Below are positions 16,719-26,446 of a stretch of DNA of 64,000 nt, in pieces. The stretch covers positions 1 through 64,000 of the forward strand of contig NZ_JACKTL010000070.1 of assembly GCF_025822245.1 (NCBI RefSeq), written 5' to 3'. Source of the stretch: Mycolicibacterium hodleri. Its GTDB lineage: Bacteria; Actinomycetota; Actinomycetes; Mycobacteriales; Mycobacteriaceae. The notes below the pieces were generated by a model. The model saw only the letters and a program-made list of their open reading frames with translations. It made no database searches and had not been told where the DNA came from. A program made the position numbers and the translations under genes. The first letter of the stretch is position 1; each line of letters begins with the position of its first letter.

Positions 16719-17410
16719 GCCAGCCGGCCCCGCATCGCCTCGAAGGTCGGCAGCCGGTCGCGCTCGATGTGGGCGTACGCCACCGACTCGGCGACGCGCT
16801 CGTTGCCCGAGGCGATGGCGTCGCGCAGCTGCACGTGGTCGTGGAAGGCCTCGTCGGCGGGCAGCCCGCTGGTGAGGTAGAACAGCCAGGTGATGCGGCC
16901 GGAGATGTTCTGCATCAACCTCGTCATGAGCTCGTTGCGCGAGGTCTCGATCACCGCTTCGTGAAAGGCGGTGCTGGTCCTGGCGATGGCGTAGGCGTCG
17001 CCGCCGGCTACGGTCTGCTGCGCGTGCTCGAGGGCCTCGTTCAGCGTGTCGAGGGCGCCGCCGTTGGCGACCTCGCGGGCCGCGTACCGGGCCGCTCCGG
17101 CCTCGAGGGCCAGCCGCACGTCGAAGAGGTCGTCGATGGCCTTCGCGTCCCACTGGGCCACCACGGCGCCCCGGCGCGGTCGCGACTGCACGAAGCCGTC
17201 GCGCTCGAGCCAGGGCACCGCTTCCCGCAGGGGAACCCGGGACACGTTCAGTTCCTCCCCGATGCGCTGCTCGGGAAGCCGGCTCCCCTGCGGGTATTGG
17301 CCGAGGATGATCCGTTCGCGGACCGTGGAGTAGACCAGCCGCGACAGCGACGGCGCCGGTTCGTCCGGCTCGGTCACGCCCCGGGTGGCTTCGCTCCTGC
17401 CCGCCGTCAC
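16715..17410 (-). CDS. GntR family (FCD) transcriptional regulator
   Basis: The 231-residue protein has an N-terminal winged helix (about 15-80: LPEQRIGEELNVSRVPLREAVPWLERDGFV) and a helical FCD effector domain with the Asp/His set (DVRLALE, FHEAVIE, FHDH) that usually holds a metal and an organic acid. The GTG at 17410 gives a GTGA overlap with the binding-protein gene, making this the last gene of a ten-gene operon. Its probable operator is the palindrome at 27676-27691 before the first gene, so it likely autoregulates the whole operon. Confidence 0.9.
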   Translation of the reverse strand: MTAGRSEATRGVTEPDEPAPSLSRLVYSTVRERIILGQYPQGSRLPEQRIGEELNVSRVPLREAVPWLERDGFVQSRPRRGAVVAQWDAKAIDDLFDVRLALEAGAARYAAREVANGGALDTLNEALEHAQQTVAGGDAYAIARTSTAFHEAVIETSRNELMTRLMQNISGRITWLFYLTSGLPADEAFHDHVQLRDAIASGNERVAESVAYAHIERDRLPTFEAMRGRLA

Positions 17411-19017
17411 CCGCCGATGCCGAGCAACGAGAAGTTCAACTCGTTGGCGCCGATGTTCTGGCTCTCCGGCACCCCGGTCAGCCACTTCTGGGCCACCACC
17501 CAGTCCTTGTTGTACGACAGGTTCAGGAAGCATCCCGTCTGTCCGTAGAGATCGCCGGCCTTGACGTAGGTGGCGGTGTCACCGGTCCCCAGCGCCTGGT
17601 TCAACAGGTCGTTGACCTCCGTGGACTGGCACCCGAAGTAGTTGATACCGCCCGAGGCGTCCCAGAACACGTGACCCCACATGTACGGGTCACCGCCGTC
17701 GGGTCCGTTGTTGCCGTCGATGAACGCGTCGGGACCGGTGGGCGGGTCGTTGATCCAGCCGAACACCGTCGAGGTGTCGTATCCCTGCGCCGATGCGGTG
17801 ATTCCGGTGGTCTGCAGGTTCGCGACCACCAGGTTGGCCATCGACTGGGCGTTGACGTTGCCGTTGGCGTAGCCGATCACCAGCGTCTTGGGCGCGTTGG
17901 GCGGCAGTGCGGCGACGTAGGCCTTGAGCGCACCCGCGTCGTACGAGATCGCCTGCTTGTCAGCACCATTGGCGATCATGCCCTTGGCGTACATGGTGGT
18001 GGCCACCTCGGACCGCTTGCCGAGCACCTGGTTCACCAGCGTGGCCTGGTCGATCGACTTGAGGAAGGCCACCCGCGCGTCGGCGTTCTTGAAGAACTCG
18101 TGGCTGGAGTTCACCGTCACCAGCGCGCCCTGCAGCGTCGGCAGGAAGTAGTTGGCGACGCCGTCCTTGGACGCGTACTTGTCCAGGCTCGAGGACGGCA
18201 ACGCCGCCACGATGGTGTCGACGGTGCCGTTGTCGAAAGCCAACTCGAGCGCCGATTCGTCGGTGTAGACCGGCAATTCGATCTTCTTGAACGGTGACTT
18301 CGCCCCCCAGTATCCGTCGTACTGGGTCATCTCGTATTTGACGCCGGTCTGCGCCGTGGTCAGTTGGTACGGACCGGTGCCCAGATCGTGGGAGGACAGG
18401 TAGGTCTGGGCGTCGTCGGAGCCCGCGTTGGCCTTCAGTCCCTTCGGCGACTCCATCTTCGGGCCGAACGGCGAGGCGAGATAGCTGAGGAAGGCGGTGT
18501 TCGGTTTGTTCAGCGTGATCACCGCGGTGTAGTCGTCCGGGGTGGTCACGCTCTTGACTGCCTCGACCATGTACGCCGCGCCACCCTTGACCGCGATCCG
18601 CCGCTTGAACGCGACGTCGACTGCGGCGGAGGTGAAGGGGGTCCCGTCGTGGAAGGTGACGCCCTTGCGCAAATGGAAGGTGTAGACGTCGTTGCCGGGG
18701 TTGACCTCCCACGTCTCGGCCAGGCGGGGCGCGATCTTCACGGTGTCGGTGTTGTTCGCGTACTGCACCAGACCCTCGTAGGCGTTGATCATGATGGCGG
18801 TGCCGTTGTTGGCGTAGTAGATGTCCGGGTCGGGCGGCTGCCCGATGTCGCCGAGCAGCCCGACGGTGAGGGTGCCGTCGGTCGGGGCCGCGGCACCACC
18901 GCCGCCACCACCACCGGTGGGGGTGCCGGAGCTACAGCCGGCCAGGACGAGAGTGGTTGCGGCACAAGCGGCGACAAGCCACGTGACGCCCCTGCGGACG
19001 GGTACTCGATCGGACAT
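17407..19017 (-). CDS. Extracellular solute-binding lipoprotein, family 5
   Basis: The 536-residue SBP_bac_5 lipoprotein has an ideal lipobox (LVLAGC, Cys about 28) followed by a Gly-rich linker. The family signature FHDGTPFTSAAVDVAF is present. The start at 19017 is preceded by AGGAG. It delivers ligand to the two permeases encoded just upstream in the same operon. With an adjacent kinase, SIS enzyme and ring-opening hydrolases, the ligand may be a sugar-linked nitrogen compound, but that is inferred from neighbours only. Confidence 0.92.
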   Translation of the reverse strand: MSDRVPVRRGVTWLVAACAATTLVLAGCSSGTPTGGGGGGGAAAPTDGTLTVGLLGDIGQPPDPDIYYANNGTAIMINAYEGLVQYANNTDTVKIAPRLAETWEVNPGNDVYTFHLRKGVTFHDGTPFTSAAVDVAFKRRIAVKGGAAYMVEAVKSVTTPDDYTAVITLNKPNTAFLSYLASPFGPKMESPKGLKANAGSDDAQTYLSSHDLGTGPYQLTTAQTGVKYEMTQYDGYWGAKSPFKKIELPVYTDESALELAFDNGTVDTIVAALPSSSLDKYASKDGVANYFLPTLQGALVTVNSSHEFFKNADARVAFLKSIDQATLVNQVLGKRSEVATTMYAKGMIANGADKQAISYDAGALKAYVAALPPNAPKTLVIGYANGNVNAQSMANLVVANLQTTGITASAQGYDTSTVFGWINDPPTGPDAFIDGNNGPDGGDPYMWGHVFWDASGGINYFGCQSTEVNDLLNQALGTGDTATYVKAGDLYGQTGCFLNLSYNKDWVVAQKWLTGVPESQNIGANELNFSLLGIGG

Positions 19018-19031
19018 GGCGGTGCTCCTTC

Positions 19032-20024
19032 TCATTCGGCGGCTATGCGGGGGTCGGCGATCGCCTGGAGTAGGTCGACGACGACGTTGGACAAGACGTA
19101 GATCGCTCCCAGCACCAACGTGACGCCGGCGATCGCCGGGAAGTCGGCGACCGGGATGGACGCGGCAAGGTAGTTGCCGATGCCGGGCCAGGAGAAGATT
19201 TGTTCGACGACGACCACGCCGGCGAACATGAACCCGAGCTGCAGTCCGGCCATGGACAGCGCCGGCCCGATCGCGTTGCGGACGACGTGGTGCACGACCA
19301 CGCGGGTCTCGCTGAGCCCCTTCGAGCGGGCCGTTCGGACGTAGTCGACGCCGAGCACGCCCTGCAGTGACGACCGGAACACCCGTCCGATGGCGACGGC
19401 CGGCGCGATGGCCAGCACCACCGCGGGGAGGATCAGATGTTTCAGCGCGTCGAGGAAGGCGTCGGCCTGACCGTGCAGCAGGGTGTCGACCAGTTGCATG
19501 CCCAGCGGGCCGGGGTCCTGGAAGTCGCCGACGCCCCTGGCAGGCAACCAGCCCAGTTGGCCGAAGAACACGATGATGCCGACCAGCGCGAGCAGGAACG
19601 GTGGCGCCGTCGCCAGCACCAACAGCACGCCGCGGCCCACCGACGCACCCGGCCAACGCAGCGCACCCGAGAGGGCGTACAGCGCGGCCAATGCCAACGC
19701 GATGAGGAACGCGACCACGACGAGCTCGGCGGTGGCGGGCAGATAGGTGGCGATGTCGGCCGTCACGGGCTGCCGGGTGCGCAGCGAGCGACCGAGGTCA
19801 CCGGTGAACAAGCCGCCGATGAACCGGGTGAACTGTTCCAGCATCGGGTCGTTCAGCCCCAGGCGTTGCCGTTCGGCGGCGACCATCTCCGGGGACGCGT
19901 TGGCGCCAACGTAGGCGCGGGCGGGATCGCCGGGCGACACCGACTGCAGCAGGAAGATGACGAACGACAGGATCAGCAGGATCAGCACGGCCGTCGAGAA
20001 CCTACGGGCCAGAAAGGACGTCAT
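19032..20024 (-). CDS. ABC importer permease, DppB type
   Basis: The 330-residue permease has six predicted helices, the N-terminal LARRFSTAVLILLIL and SPGDPAR segments, and the coupling motif YVRTARSKGLSE. It starts at 20024, 5 bp after the stop of the DppC-type permease, and is followed after 14 bp by the binding-protein gene. It forms the channel with its partner permease. Confidence 0.92.
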   Translation of the reverse strand: MTSFLARRFSTAVLILLILSFVIFLLQSVSPGDPARAYVGANASPEMVAAERQRLGLNDPMLEQFTRFIGGLFTGDLGRSLRTRQPVTADIATYLPATAELVVVAFLIALALAALYALSGALRWPGASVGRGVLLVLATAPPFLLALVGIIVFFGQLGWLPARGVGDFQDPGPLGMQLVDTLLHGQADAFLDALKHLILPAVVLAIAPAVAIGRVFRSSLQGVLGVDYVRTARSKGLSETRVVVHHVVRNAIGPALSMAGLQLGFMFAGVVVVEQIFSWPGIGNYLAASIPVADFPAIAGVTLVLGAIYVLSNVVVDLLQAIADPRIAAE

Positions 20025-20029
20025 CGCCG

Positions 20030-20926
20030 TTACCTCCGCACCGGGATGAGACTGCGGATGGCGTCGCCACCCAGGTTCGCGATCAGTGTCAGCAGCAGGA
20101 CCGCCAGGCCGGGGATGCCGGGCACCCACCACTGGCTCAGCAGCTGGGACAGCGTACGGGCGGTGTCGGCGCCGAGTTCCGGTGCGGGCGCCTGCTGGCC
20201 GAGCCCCAGGAAGGACAGCGCCGCGAGCAGCAGGACGACGTTGCCGATGTCGAGGCTGGCGGTGATCACCGCCGTCGGGACGACGCCGGGCAGCAGGTGC
20301 CGGGTGAGGATGCGGACCCGGCCGGCCTTGGCCAGGCGGGCGGCCTCGACGTGCGGACGGGCGGCGAGCGCCTTGACCTCGCCGCGCACGATGCGGGCGT
20401 AGTACGGCCACCACACCAGGGCCACGCCGACGAGGGTGTTGGTCAGCCCCGAACCCAGCGCGGCGACGATGGCGATCGCCACCAGGGCGCCGGGCAGGGC
20501 CAGGAACAGGTCGGTGATCCGCATCAGCACCAGGGAGTCGACCCAGCCGCCGGTCGCGCCGGCGATCAGGCCGACCGTGCCGCCGATCAGCAGCCCGCTG
20601 GCCACCACGACCAGCGCACTGAGCCAGCTCACCTGGATGCCGATCAGTGTGCGGGACAACAGGTCTCGGCCGATGCCGTCGGTACCCAGCACATGGCCGG
20701 GACTCAGCGGCGGCAGGTTGAGCGCACCGACCGGCTGGATGGGGTCGTACGGCGCGAGCGTCTTCGCGAACAGTGCCACCAGCGTCACCACGACCAGCAG
20801 GCCGACCAAGCTCCACGCCACCGGCCGGGCCAGATGCGCTCCGCCGATCGCGACGGGCTTGAGCCGCCACCGCGGGGTCAGGGCTGGGCCGATTCCCGGG
20901 TCGCTGCGCTCCTGCCCGCCGATCAT
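20030..20926 (-). CDS. ABC importer permease, DppC type
   Basis: The 298-residue permease has the family outer segment HVLGTDGIGRDLLSR and the coupling region ALSFLGLGQQAPAPELG. The ATG at 20926 overlaps the stop of the double ATPase (ATGA). It is the heterodimer partner of the downstream DppB-type permease. Confidence 0.92.
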   Translation of the reverse strand: MIGGQERSDPGIGPALTPRWRLKPVAIGGAHLARPVAWSLVGLLVVVTLVALFAKTLAPYDPIQPVGALNLPPLSPGHVLGTDGIGRDLLSRTLIGIQVSWLSALVVVASGLLIGGTVGLIAGATGGWVDSLVLMRITDLFLALPGALVAIAIVAALGSGLTNTLVGVALVWWPYYARIVRGEVKALAARPHVEAARLAKAGRVRILTRHLLPGVVPTAVITASLDIGNVVLLLAALSFLGLGQQAPAPELGADTARTLSQLLSQWWVPGIPGLAVLLLTLIANLGGDAIRSLIPVRR

Positions 20927-22494
20927 GACGCGATCTCCGGGACTGCGGCCAGCAGGGTGCGGGTGTAGGGGTCGCGGGGTTCGGACACCACCTGCTCGGC
21001 GGGACCCAACTCGACGACTCGGCCCGACTGCATCACCGCGATGCGGTCGCCCATGAGGCGCGCGACGGCCAGGTCGTGGGTGACGAACAGGACCGTCATC
21101 CCGATCCGGGCCCGTAGGTCCCGAATGAGGGCCAGCACGCTCTTGGCGAGTGACGCGTCCAGCGCACTGGTGGGCTCGTCACACAGCAGCACTGCGGGCG
21201 GAATCATCGTCGCGCGGGCCAGCCCGACTCGTTGGCGCTGACCGCCGGACAGCTCGCCGGGGCGGGCCTTGCCGACCTCGGGCGGCAGGTCGACCGCGGC
21301 GAGCGCGTCGGTGACCCGTTGGCGCACCTCATTGCGGGACAGCTTGAGCGGACGCAGTCGCTCGCCAAGGGTTTCGCCGATGCTGAGCCACGGCGTCAGC
21401 GACGAGCCGGCGTCCTGGAACACCATCTGTGGTCCGCCGTCGCCGGCCAGCTCCACCGATCCCGAGGTGGGCCGTTCCAGGCCGGCGACCATCCGCAGCA
21501 GCGTCGACTTTCCCGAACCGCTCTCCCCCACGATCGCCAACGCCTCGCCGGCCCCGATCTCCAGGTCGACGCCGTCGACGGCGGTGATCTCGTGCCGGCG
21601 GCGGCCCCGTCCCACGCCGAACGTCTTGGTCAGCGCGTGGATCGAGACGGCGGATTGGGTTGTGGTGGCGTCGGATTCGTCGGTGAACCGTTCGTCGCGC
21701 GGCGTGGTCAGGGTCAGCCGGGAGGCCAGCAGCGAGCGCGTGTAGTCGTGCTGCGGTCGGCGCACGACGTCGGCGGCGGCACCGACCTCGACCAGTTCGC
21801 CGTGGTGAAGCACCGCGAGCCGGTCGGCGATTTGGTCGGCCACGCCGAGGTCGTGGGTGATCAACAGCACCGAGCAGCCGAAGTCGTCCCGCAACTCGCG
21901 CAGCAGATCCAGCAGTTGCGCCTGCACGGTGACGTCCAGTGCCGTGGTCGGTTCGTCGGCCACGATCAGGCGCGGGCGGCCGGCGACGGCGATGGCCGCC
22001 ATGACCCGCTGGCGCAGTCCGCCGGACAGCTCGTGCGGGTAGACGCGCAGCCGCAGTTCGGCGTCGCGCACGCCGACGGTCTCCAGCAGTCGCACCGACT
22101 CGGCGTCGTCCCCGGTGGCCTCGCCGATTTGTCTGCCGATCCGCATGGTCGGGTTCAGCGACGTCATCGGGTCCTGGAAGATCGCGCCGAGCACCTCGCG
22201 ACGGACGCGCCTGAGCTCGTCGCGTCCCGCGTGCAGCAGGTCGACCCCGTCGACGGTGATCCGGCCCTCGGTGACCGGATGGGACTCCGGGGGGAGCAGC
22301 CCGAGCAGGCCGAGCGCGAGAACGCTCTTCCCCGAACCGGATTCACCGACCAGGCCGAGGATCTCCCCCGGCCGGATCCGCAGGTCGACGTGGTGCAGCA
22401 CCTGGCTGCGGACGCCGTTGCGCACCAGCGACAGCGAGAAGTCCTCGACCTCCGCCACGGGACTGGTCACGGCACCCACCACCGCCTCACTCAC
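20923..22494 (-). CDS. ABC importer fused double ATPase
   Basis: The 523-residue protein has two ABC domains. The first has GESGSGKS and LSGGLRQR; the second has GESGSGKS, LSGGQRQR and Walker B LLCDEPTSALD. In the first signature Gln is replaced by Leu, a tolerated variation. The GTG start at 22494 overlaps the upstream deacetylase gene by 8 bp. It energises the importer of this operon. Confidence 0.92.
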   Translation of the reverse strand: MSEAVVGAVTSPVAEVEDFSLSLVRNGVRSQVLHHVDLRIRPGEILGLVGESGSGKSVLALGLLGLLPPESHPVTEGRITVDGVDLLHAGRDELRRVRREVLGAIFQDPMTSLNPTMRIGRQIGEATGDDAESVRLLETVGVRDAELRLRVYPHELSGGLRQRVMAAIAVAGRPRLIVADEPTTALDVTVQAQLLDLLRELRDDFGCSVLLITHDLGVADQIADRLAVLHHGELVEVGAAADVVRRPQHDYTRSLLASRLTLTTPRDERFTDESDATTTQSAVSIHALTKTFGVGRGRRRHEITAVDGVDLEIGAGEALAIVGESGSGKSTLLRMVAGLERPTSGSVELAGDGGPQMVFQDAGSSLTPWLSIGETLGERLRPLKLSRNEVRQRVTDALAAVDLPPEVGKARPGELSGGQRQRVGLARATMIPPAVLLCDEPTSALDASLAKSVLALIRDLRARIGMTVLFVTHDLAVARLMGDRIAVMQSGRVVELGPAEQVVSEPRDPYTRTLLAAVPEIAS

Positions 22495-23362
22495 CGAACA
22501 GCTCCGGACACTCGACGACGGCGCGGTGGATCTGGCGCGGTGTGGTCAGCCAGACACCCTCGGCCGCGGCGATGCGCTCCAAGGCGCGACCGACCGCGCG
22601 CAGCCGGAACGGCACCCCGCTGATGAACGAATGCAGCACCACGCTCATCACCAGCGGGGTGTGCGCCGCAGCGGCATGCAACTCGGCGAATTCGTCGTCG
22701 ACCATGTCGGCGAAGTCCCGGGCCGACACGCTGCGGCCGACCATCGTCGAGGAGTCGTTGAGCTCCGCGGCGTACGGGATGCTGAGCAACGGACCCGATT
22801 CGGTGCGCAACCACACGGGCTGGTCGTCGAGGCGCAGGTCGAGGAGATAGTCGTATCCGCTGTCGACCAACAGGTTCAGGGTCGCCGGGGTGTGACTCAG
22901 CCATGGACTCGACCAGCCGCCGGGCGCCTGCCCCTCCTCGGCGCGGATGCGGTCGGCGACGTCGGTGAGGTACGTCCGTTCCGCCTCAGGCGCCATGCCG
23001 GACAGCGAGTCGGAGTTGGACCGGCCGTGGCCGACGATCTCGGCAAAGACCTTGCGGGCCGCCTCGACCACGTCGGGCGCCTCGTCGTAGACGTCGGTGT
23101 TCAGCAGTACCGTCGGTGGGATGCCTAGGCGGCCAAGCAGATCGAACAGTCGGAACGCGCCGACCCGGTTGCCGTAGTCCCGCCAGGCGGTGTTCACCAG
23201 ATCCGGGGCGGGCACGTCGGCCAGCACGTCCTCGGTGTGGCCGTCGCCGAACCGGTAGGACTCCACGCCGACGCAGACGACGACGGCCAGCCTCGCGCCG
23301 TTGGGCCACGTACCGCGCGGGCGGGCGGTCAGCGGGGTGTAGGGATATCCGGCCGGGTTCAT
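22487..23362 (-). CDS. Polysaccharide-deacetylase-fold hydrolase, allantoinase (PuuE)-like
   Basis: This 291-residue protein has the NodB/polysaccharide deacetylase fold, in the cytosolic PuuE-like branch that includes metal-independent allantoinases acting on cyclic ureides. The family-typical opening is present (YTPLTARPRGTWPNGARLAVVVCVGVESY), as is the WSSPWLSHTPATLNLL segment. There is no signal peptide, so a sugar-polymer deacetylase role is unlikely. It overlaps the amidohydrolase gene by 4 bp (ATGA). With a hydantoin-racemase-like neighbour, a ring-opening step on a cyclic amide is a reasonable inference. Confidence 0.8.
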   Translation of the reverse strand: MNPAGYPYTPLTARPRGTWPNGARLAVVVCVGVESYRFGDGHTEDVLADVPAPDLVNTAWRDYGNRVGAFRLFDLLGRLGIPPTVLLNTDVYDEAPDVVEAARKVFAEIVGHGRSNSDSLSGMAPEAERTYLTDVADRIRAEEGQAPGGWSSPWLSHTPATLNLLVDSGYDYLLDLRLDDQPVWLRTESGPLLSIPYAAELNDSSTMVGRSVSARDFADMVDDEFAELHAAAAHTPLVMSVVLHSFISGVPFRLRAVGRALERIAAAEGVWLTTPRQIHRAVVECPELFGE

Positions 23363-24867
23363 GGCACCAACCAGCGGCTGAAGCCGACGTCGGTGACCGC
23401 CGCGCGGCGCACGATGTGCTGGTAGGCGGGCAGCAGTTCGGCGGCCTCGCCCCGGGCCCCTTGAACGGCAGGCAGTTTCGCGGCGAAGAGCTCGCGCGCC
23501 TCGTCGAGCAGCGCGGTCTCGTCCACGCTGGTGACGTGGCCGTCTTCGGCGACGACGCGCCCCGCCACCATGGTCAGCACGACGCCTCGGCCGTCCTCGC
23601 AGTGCACCAGTTGCTCCCGTAGGTCGTTGAGTGGGGTGAACGCGATCGAGTGCAGGTCGACCAGCGCGAGGTCGGCGAGCCGGCCAGGGGCCACCACTCC
23701 CAGGTCGTCGGGTCGACGCGTCGCCCGGGCGCCGCCGCTCCAGAGGGCGGCGAGCACTTCGGCGGCGGTGGGCCAGTCGTCGCTGTCCAGCCCCGCGACG
23801 TTGTGGATCAGGCCGGCGGTCTTCGCGACGGTCCACACGTTGACCGAGTCGTCGCAGATGGCCTCGTCGGTGCCGAGTGCGACGGGGATCCCGCGCGCGA
23901 TCATCGCCCGCCACGGCAGCACGCCGCTGCCGAGCCTCAGGTTGCTGACCGGGTTGTGCACCACGGTCGAACCGGCGTCGGCGATGGTGTCGAGGTCGTC
24001 GTCGTCGACCCAGACGGCGTGAATCACGTTGGTGTGCGGCCTGAGCAGACCGGCGGCCGCGGTGTACCCGACCAGGGACCGGCCGGCGAATCGCGCCTGT
24101 TCGGTCATCAGGGTGCGCTGCACCTTGGTCTCCAGCATGTGGGCGTACAGCGGCAGACCGTGGCGCTCGGCGAGGTCGTCGAGGGCGGCGAAGTAGTCGA
24201 GGCTGACCCGCTGTGGCGCCGAGATCGACACCGCGGCGCGGATCCGGTCGTCGGCCGCCCCGTGCCACGTGCCGATCAGATGGTCGTAGGCCTCGAGCAG
24301 TTGGGCGGCCGGAGCGGGCGCCGGCGCACCGAAGACACGCCGGGTGGCGGGGTCCAGGTCGTCGACGAAGGGCAGCTTCTCGGCCTCGGTCAGCTCGGGC
24401 TGGTCCAGGGCGAGGAAGGCGCGAATCCCGCTGTCGCGGTAAGCCGATGCCACCGCGTCGACGACGTCCGGATCGGGAAACGGCATCAGGAACGCGTCGT
24501 CCTGCACGCAGGTGATGCCCCGCTGCAGCATCTCGACCGCGCCGAGCATCGTCCGCAGGTAGGCCTCCCGCGGCGTCGGCGCGAGGGCGGGGTCCGACGG
24601 CGACTCGAACAGCATGAACAGCTCGAGCGGCAAACTGCGGACGGAGCCCTTGAGGTGGTTGGCCGGCGAGTGGAAGTGCGCGTTGATCAGACCGGGCAGC
24701 AACAGGTGTCGGCCGCCGCCCTCGACGATCCTGGCTCCGTGCGGCGCCGAGAGCTCCTCGCCGATCGCGCCGATCCGGTCACCGTCGACGAGCACGTCGA
24801 CGGGCCCGGTCATCCCCGCCGGGACGTCGGCGTCGTAGACGAGCACGCGACGAAAGAGCACGCTCAT
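23359..24867 (-). CDS. Amidohydrolase, TRZ/ATZ-guanine deaminase type
   Basis: This 502-residue metal-dependent hydrolase is from the amidohydrolase superfamily. The first metal motif is NAHFHSP (HxH). Later ligands are in LYAHMLE, VIHAVWV and LGTDEA, and HNPVSNLRLGSG is typical of the AtzB/guanine deaminase branch. The family removes amino or other groups from nitrogen heterocycles. It overlaps both neighbours by 4 bp. The substrate is not predictable; the context points to a heterocyclic or conjugated nitrogen compound. Confidence 0.87.
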   Translation of the reverse strand: MSVLFRRVLVYDADVPAGMTGPVDVLVDGDRIGAIGEELSAPHGARIVEGGGRHLLLPGLINAHFHSPANHLKGSVRSLPLELFMLFESPSDPALAPTPREAYLRTMLGAVEMLQRGITCVQDDAFLMPFPDPDVVDAVASAYRDSGIRAFLALDQPELTEAEKLPFVDDLDPATRRVFGAPAPAPAAQLLEAYDHLIGTWHGAADDRIRAAVSISAPQRVSLDYFAALDDLAERHGLPLYAHMLETKVQRTLMTEQARFAGRSLVGYTAAAGLLRPHTNVIHAVWVDDDDLDTIADAGSTVVHNPVSNLRLGSGVLPWRAMIARGIPVALGTDEAICDDSVNVWTVAKTAGLIHNVAGLDSDDWPTAAEVLAALWSGGARATRRPDDLGVVAPGRLADLALVDLHSIAFTPLNDLREQLVHCEDGRGVVLTMVAGRVVAEDGHVTSVDETALLDEARELFAAKLPAVQGARGEAAELLPAYQHIVRRAAVTDVGFSRWLVP

Positions 24868-25559
24868 GGCAGCTCCACGGTGGCGAAGGTGTTGGCGCGC
24901 GACGTGTTCAGACCCATCGCGACCAAACCGGTTGCGATGCCGACGGCGGCCGCAACCCCGTCGACGACCGGGACGCCGAGGGCCTGCGACAGCGGACCGA
25001 CCAGGTCGGCGAGACCGGCGCAGCCGAGCACGACGGCCTCGGCACCGTCCTGGTCCATGGCGGTGCGGGCGGCGTCGGTGAACACCTCCAGCAGATGGGT
25101 CGACCCGCCGACCAGGTCGGCGACCGGGACGTCGACTGCGACGACGCTGCAGCGGTGTTCGAGGCCCAGGGCCCGGACCACGCGGTCGCTGTGGGCGACG
25201 GTGCGGGCGGGCAGGGTGACGACGACGAACCGGTGGGCCACCAGGCAGGCGGTCTGCAGTGCAGCCTCGGTCATGCCGACCACCGGACACGTCGCGACTT
25301 CGCGGGCGGCCTGCACGCCGGTGTCGCCGAAACAGGCGACGACGTACGCGTCGGTGTCGGCCTGGTGCTCGCGGATCTGTGCGAGCACCCCGACGGCGGC
25401 GATCGCCTCCTCGGCGTGGCTCTCCACGCTGGGCACTCCGTCGGCCGGGTGGACGCCGCGAACCGTCACACCGGGCCCCGAGACCTCCCGTGCCGCAACG
25501 GCAATGGCGTCCGTCAGCTCGGCGGAGGTGTTGGGGTTGATCACGGTGATCCGGGTCAT
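24864..25559 (-). CDS. Asp/Glu/hydantoin racemase family protein
   Basis: This 231-residue protein begins with the family opening ITVINPNTSAELT. It has the two catalytic Cys regions expected for PLP-independent racemases (ACFGDTG and LGCAGLA). Members racemise hydantoins or amino acids, or isomerise maleate-like compounds. The opening is closest to the hydantoin/allantoin racemase branch. The start at 25559 overlaps the PfkB gene stop (ATGA). It is part of the catabolic operon. Confidence 0.87.
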   Translation of the reverse strand: MTRITVINPNTSAELTDAIAVAAREVSGPGVTVRGVHPADGVPSVESHAEEAIAAVGVLAQIREHQADTDAYVVACFGDTGVQAAREVATCPVVGMTEAALQTACLVAHRFVVVTLPARTVAHSDRVVRALGLEHRCSVVAVDVPVADLVGGSTHLLEVFTDAARTAMDQDGAEAVVLGCAGLADLVGPLSQALGVPVVDGVAAAVGIATGLVAMGLNTSRANTFATVELP

Positions 25560-26446
25560 CGCGTGACTCCGCTGCGTGCGTCGACGGCGGCGAGCAGCGC
25601 GCCGACGCCGGGGCCGCCGACCGCGATGCGGGCCGTCGCAGCGCCGACCCGGGCCGCGGCGTGGGCGTCACCGCTGCGGAGGTACTCGACGGCGAAGGCT
25701 CCGCAGAAGGCGTCGCCGGCACCGGTGCTGTCCACCGGGGCGACCACGTCGGCGGGGACGGCGACGGGTTCGGGGCGTTCCCTGGTGGCGACCAGGCAGC
25801 CCGCCTCGGCGCGCTTGATCACCACCACCCGCGGCCCGAGGTCCAGGAAGGTGGCGGCGGCCACCTGCAGGTCCGCCGTCCCGGCCAGCGCGGTGGCCTC
25901 GATCTCGCTGGGCAGGAACACGTCGCACGCTCGGACGGCGTCGGTCAAGGCGGCCTCGTGGCCGGCGACGTAGTCCTCCTGCGGGTCGAAGAAGATGGTG
26001 GCGGCGGTCCGGGTGCGCAGCCACGCGGCCAGCTCCAGTTGCGGGCGCAGGGCCATCGCGGACAGCAGTACCCCGGCCGCGGTCAGGGCGTGGGCCGGGA
26101 CGTCCTCTGGAGACACCGAGAGGGCGTCGAAGTGGTCCTCGCCGCGGACCAGTTCCCACACCCTGCCGCCGGCGTCGTCGTAGCGAATCACGTTGCGGAT
26201 CAACGGAAGATCGCGCCGTGGTAGTGACTCCGGATCGGTGCCCGCCGCGCGGATCGCGGCCAGCAGCGCGGGTGGCGCGTCGGTGCCCAAGGGGGCGAGG
26301 AGCACGGGACACCCGCCGGCCACCCTGGCGGCCAGCGCGGCGAAGAGAGCATCCCCGCCGACGGACTCGACCCGTTCACCGGTCGGGGACACGGCCTCGT
26401 CGACGGTCAGGTTGCCGACGCAGACCAGGGTGGGCGACTCGGTCAT
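25556..26446 (-). CDS. PfkB family carbohydrate/nucleoside kinase
   Basis: This 296-residue ribokinase-fold kinase has the N-terminal GGDALFAA motif and the catalytic signature DSTGAGDAFCGAF, with the Asp as general base and the anion hole at GAGD. It would phosphorylate a sugar or sugar-linked substrate after import. It overlaps the SIS gene and the racemase gene by 4 bp each. A PfkB-SIS pair in one operon recalls the FrlD-FrlB kinase/deglycase pair for fructosamines; this is an analogy. Confidence 0.9.
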   Translation of the reverse strand: MTESPTLVCVGNLTVDEAVSPTGERVESVGGDALFAALAARVAGGCPVLLAPLGTDAPPALLAAIRAAGTDPESLPRRDLPLIRNVIRYDDAGGRVWELVRGEDHFDALSVSPEDVPAHALTAAGVLLSAMALRPQLELAAWLRTRTAATIFFDPQEDYVAGHEAALTDAVRACDVFLPSEIEATALAGTADLQVAAATFLDLGPRVVVIKRAEAGCLVATRERPEPVAVPADVVAPVDSTGAGDAFCGAFAVEYLRSGDAHAAARVGAATARIAVGGPGVGALLAAVDARSGVTR